A stretch of 23,892 nucleotides of DNA from Desulfovibrio sp. (GTDB lineage: Bacteria > Desulfobacterota > Desulfovibrionia > Desulfovibrionales > Desulfovibrionaceae). Positions 22,366 to 23,892 of the stretch are shown here, piece after piece (the stretch's first letter is position 1; each line of letters starts with the position of its first letter). The stretch is from NCBI GenBank assembly GCA_003512875.1, contig DONZ01000137.1, positions 525 through 24,416 of the forward strand, given 5' to 3'. Below the pieces are notes generated by a model. The model was not told the origin of the DNA, did not search any database, and worked only from the letters and a program-made list of their open reading frames with translations. Position numbers and translations under genes: made by a program.

Positions 22366-22653
22366 ATGAGTTTTAAACCCCTTAATGACCGTGTGCTTGT
22401 AAAACGCTCAGATCTTGAAGAAAAAACAGCAGGTGGGCTTTTCATTCCCGAATCTGCAAAAGAAAAACCATCCCAAGCGAAAGTTATCGCTGTCGGTTCC
22501 GGCAGAGTTTTGGCTGACGGCACACGCGTTCCTCTTGAAGTGAAAGAAGGTGACATTGTCCTTTTCGGCAAATATGTCGGCACTGAATTGAAATATGAAG
22601 GCGAAGAATACCTCGTTTTAAGAGAAGAAGATATTTTGGCAGTTCTTTCATAA
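22366..22653 (+). CDS. groES: Co-chaperonin GroES (Cpn10)
   Basis: A 95-residue protein of normal GroES length. [30 protein letters not shown] contains the mobile loop (about residues 16-32) that binds GroEL, with the usual TAGGLFIP core. The dome-region [35 protein letters not shown] completes the fold. It caps GroEL during protein folding in the cytoplasm. GGAGG at 22351-22355 is ten bases before ATG 22366. An ATG at 22358 opens only a three-codon frame whose TGA overlaps the groES start. The groEL gene follows after 46 bases. Confidence 0.97.
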   Translation: MSFKPLNDRVLVKRSDLEEKTAGGLFIPESAKEKPSQAKVIAVGSGRVLADGTRVPLEVKEGDIVLFGKYVGTELKYEGEEYLVLREEDILAVLS

Positions 22654-22687
22654 TCATAAAAAATACATCGTTAAGCATAAATTTTAG

Positions 22688-23892
<1,205 letters not shown>

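Noticed and set aside
22358..22369. Three-codon frame ATG TTC CCA TGA overlapping the groES start
   Set aside because: It is only two bases from the GGAGG, too close for initiation; a chance overlap is more likely than a regulatory mini-ORF.

Overview
The window reads as chromosomal DNA of a moderately AT-rich, anaerobic, sulfite-respiring bacterium, most plausibly a gut-type member of the Desulfovibrionaceae. This is inferred from an organosulfonate catabolic cluster ending in sulfite release, a CoA-disulfide/persulfide reductase with a rhodanese domain, and the style of groES/groEL. The species cannot be named from the sequence alone. Four blocks are visible.

Block 1 (1-3120) is the end of a prophage or prophage remnant: the tail of an unidentified phage gene, a Mu gpP/P2 gpD-like tail protein, a gp45/gpV-like baseplate spike, a phage-type radical SAM protein, and a cytosine methyltransferase cut off after about 30 codons. 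It abuts the 3' end of a tRNA-Thr(CGU) gene, a classic integration site. The leader of the spike gene carries hairpins with CAGGAUG and CAGGACG, which resemble the CsrA-binding repeats of CsrB-type RNAs.

Block 2 (about 3626-18121) is an apparently complete route for the C3 sulfonates sulfolactate and 2,3-dihydroxypropane-1-sulfonate (DHPS). A tripartite tricarboxylate-type transporter (tctC-tctA-tctB) is followed by slcC and comC, two dehydrogenases that together convert (S)- to (R)-sulfolactate through sulfopyruvate. Next come a GntR/UTRA regulator, hpsN (DHPS to sulfolactate), a TRAP transporter (DctP plus fused DctQM), suyAB ((R)-sulfolactate to pyruvate plus sulfite), an MFS permease and a short-chain dehydrogenase. 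Three promoters (before tctC, hpsN and suyA) share one 20-bp block containing a palindrome, set just behind a TTGACA box. They look like one regulon, with the GntR protein as the obvious candidate regulator. Both substrate-binding-protein genes are followed at once by an intrinsic terminator lying before the membrane-subunit gene, which should favour binding protein over permease. The fused dctQM gene is broken in this sequence by one extra T in a run of seven.

Block 3 (18122-22132) lies on the minus strand: an uncharacterised membrane protein, a YgjP-type zinc metallopeptidase and a CoA-disulfide reductase-rhodanese fusion. Below the last is a 440-bp non-coding stretch with a strongly folded, minus-strand-biased RNA candidate and a 24-bp perfect palindrome acting as terminator.

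Block 4 (22366 to the end) is groES and the first three quarters of groEL.

The working model is that DHPS and sulfolactate enter by separate transporters and converge on (R)-sulfolactate. SuyAB then splits it to pyruvate (carbon and electrons) and sulfite (terminal electron acceptor, reduced by enzymes outside the window). All functional names come from recognising protein families and motifs by eye. No database search was run.
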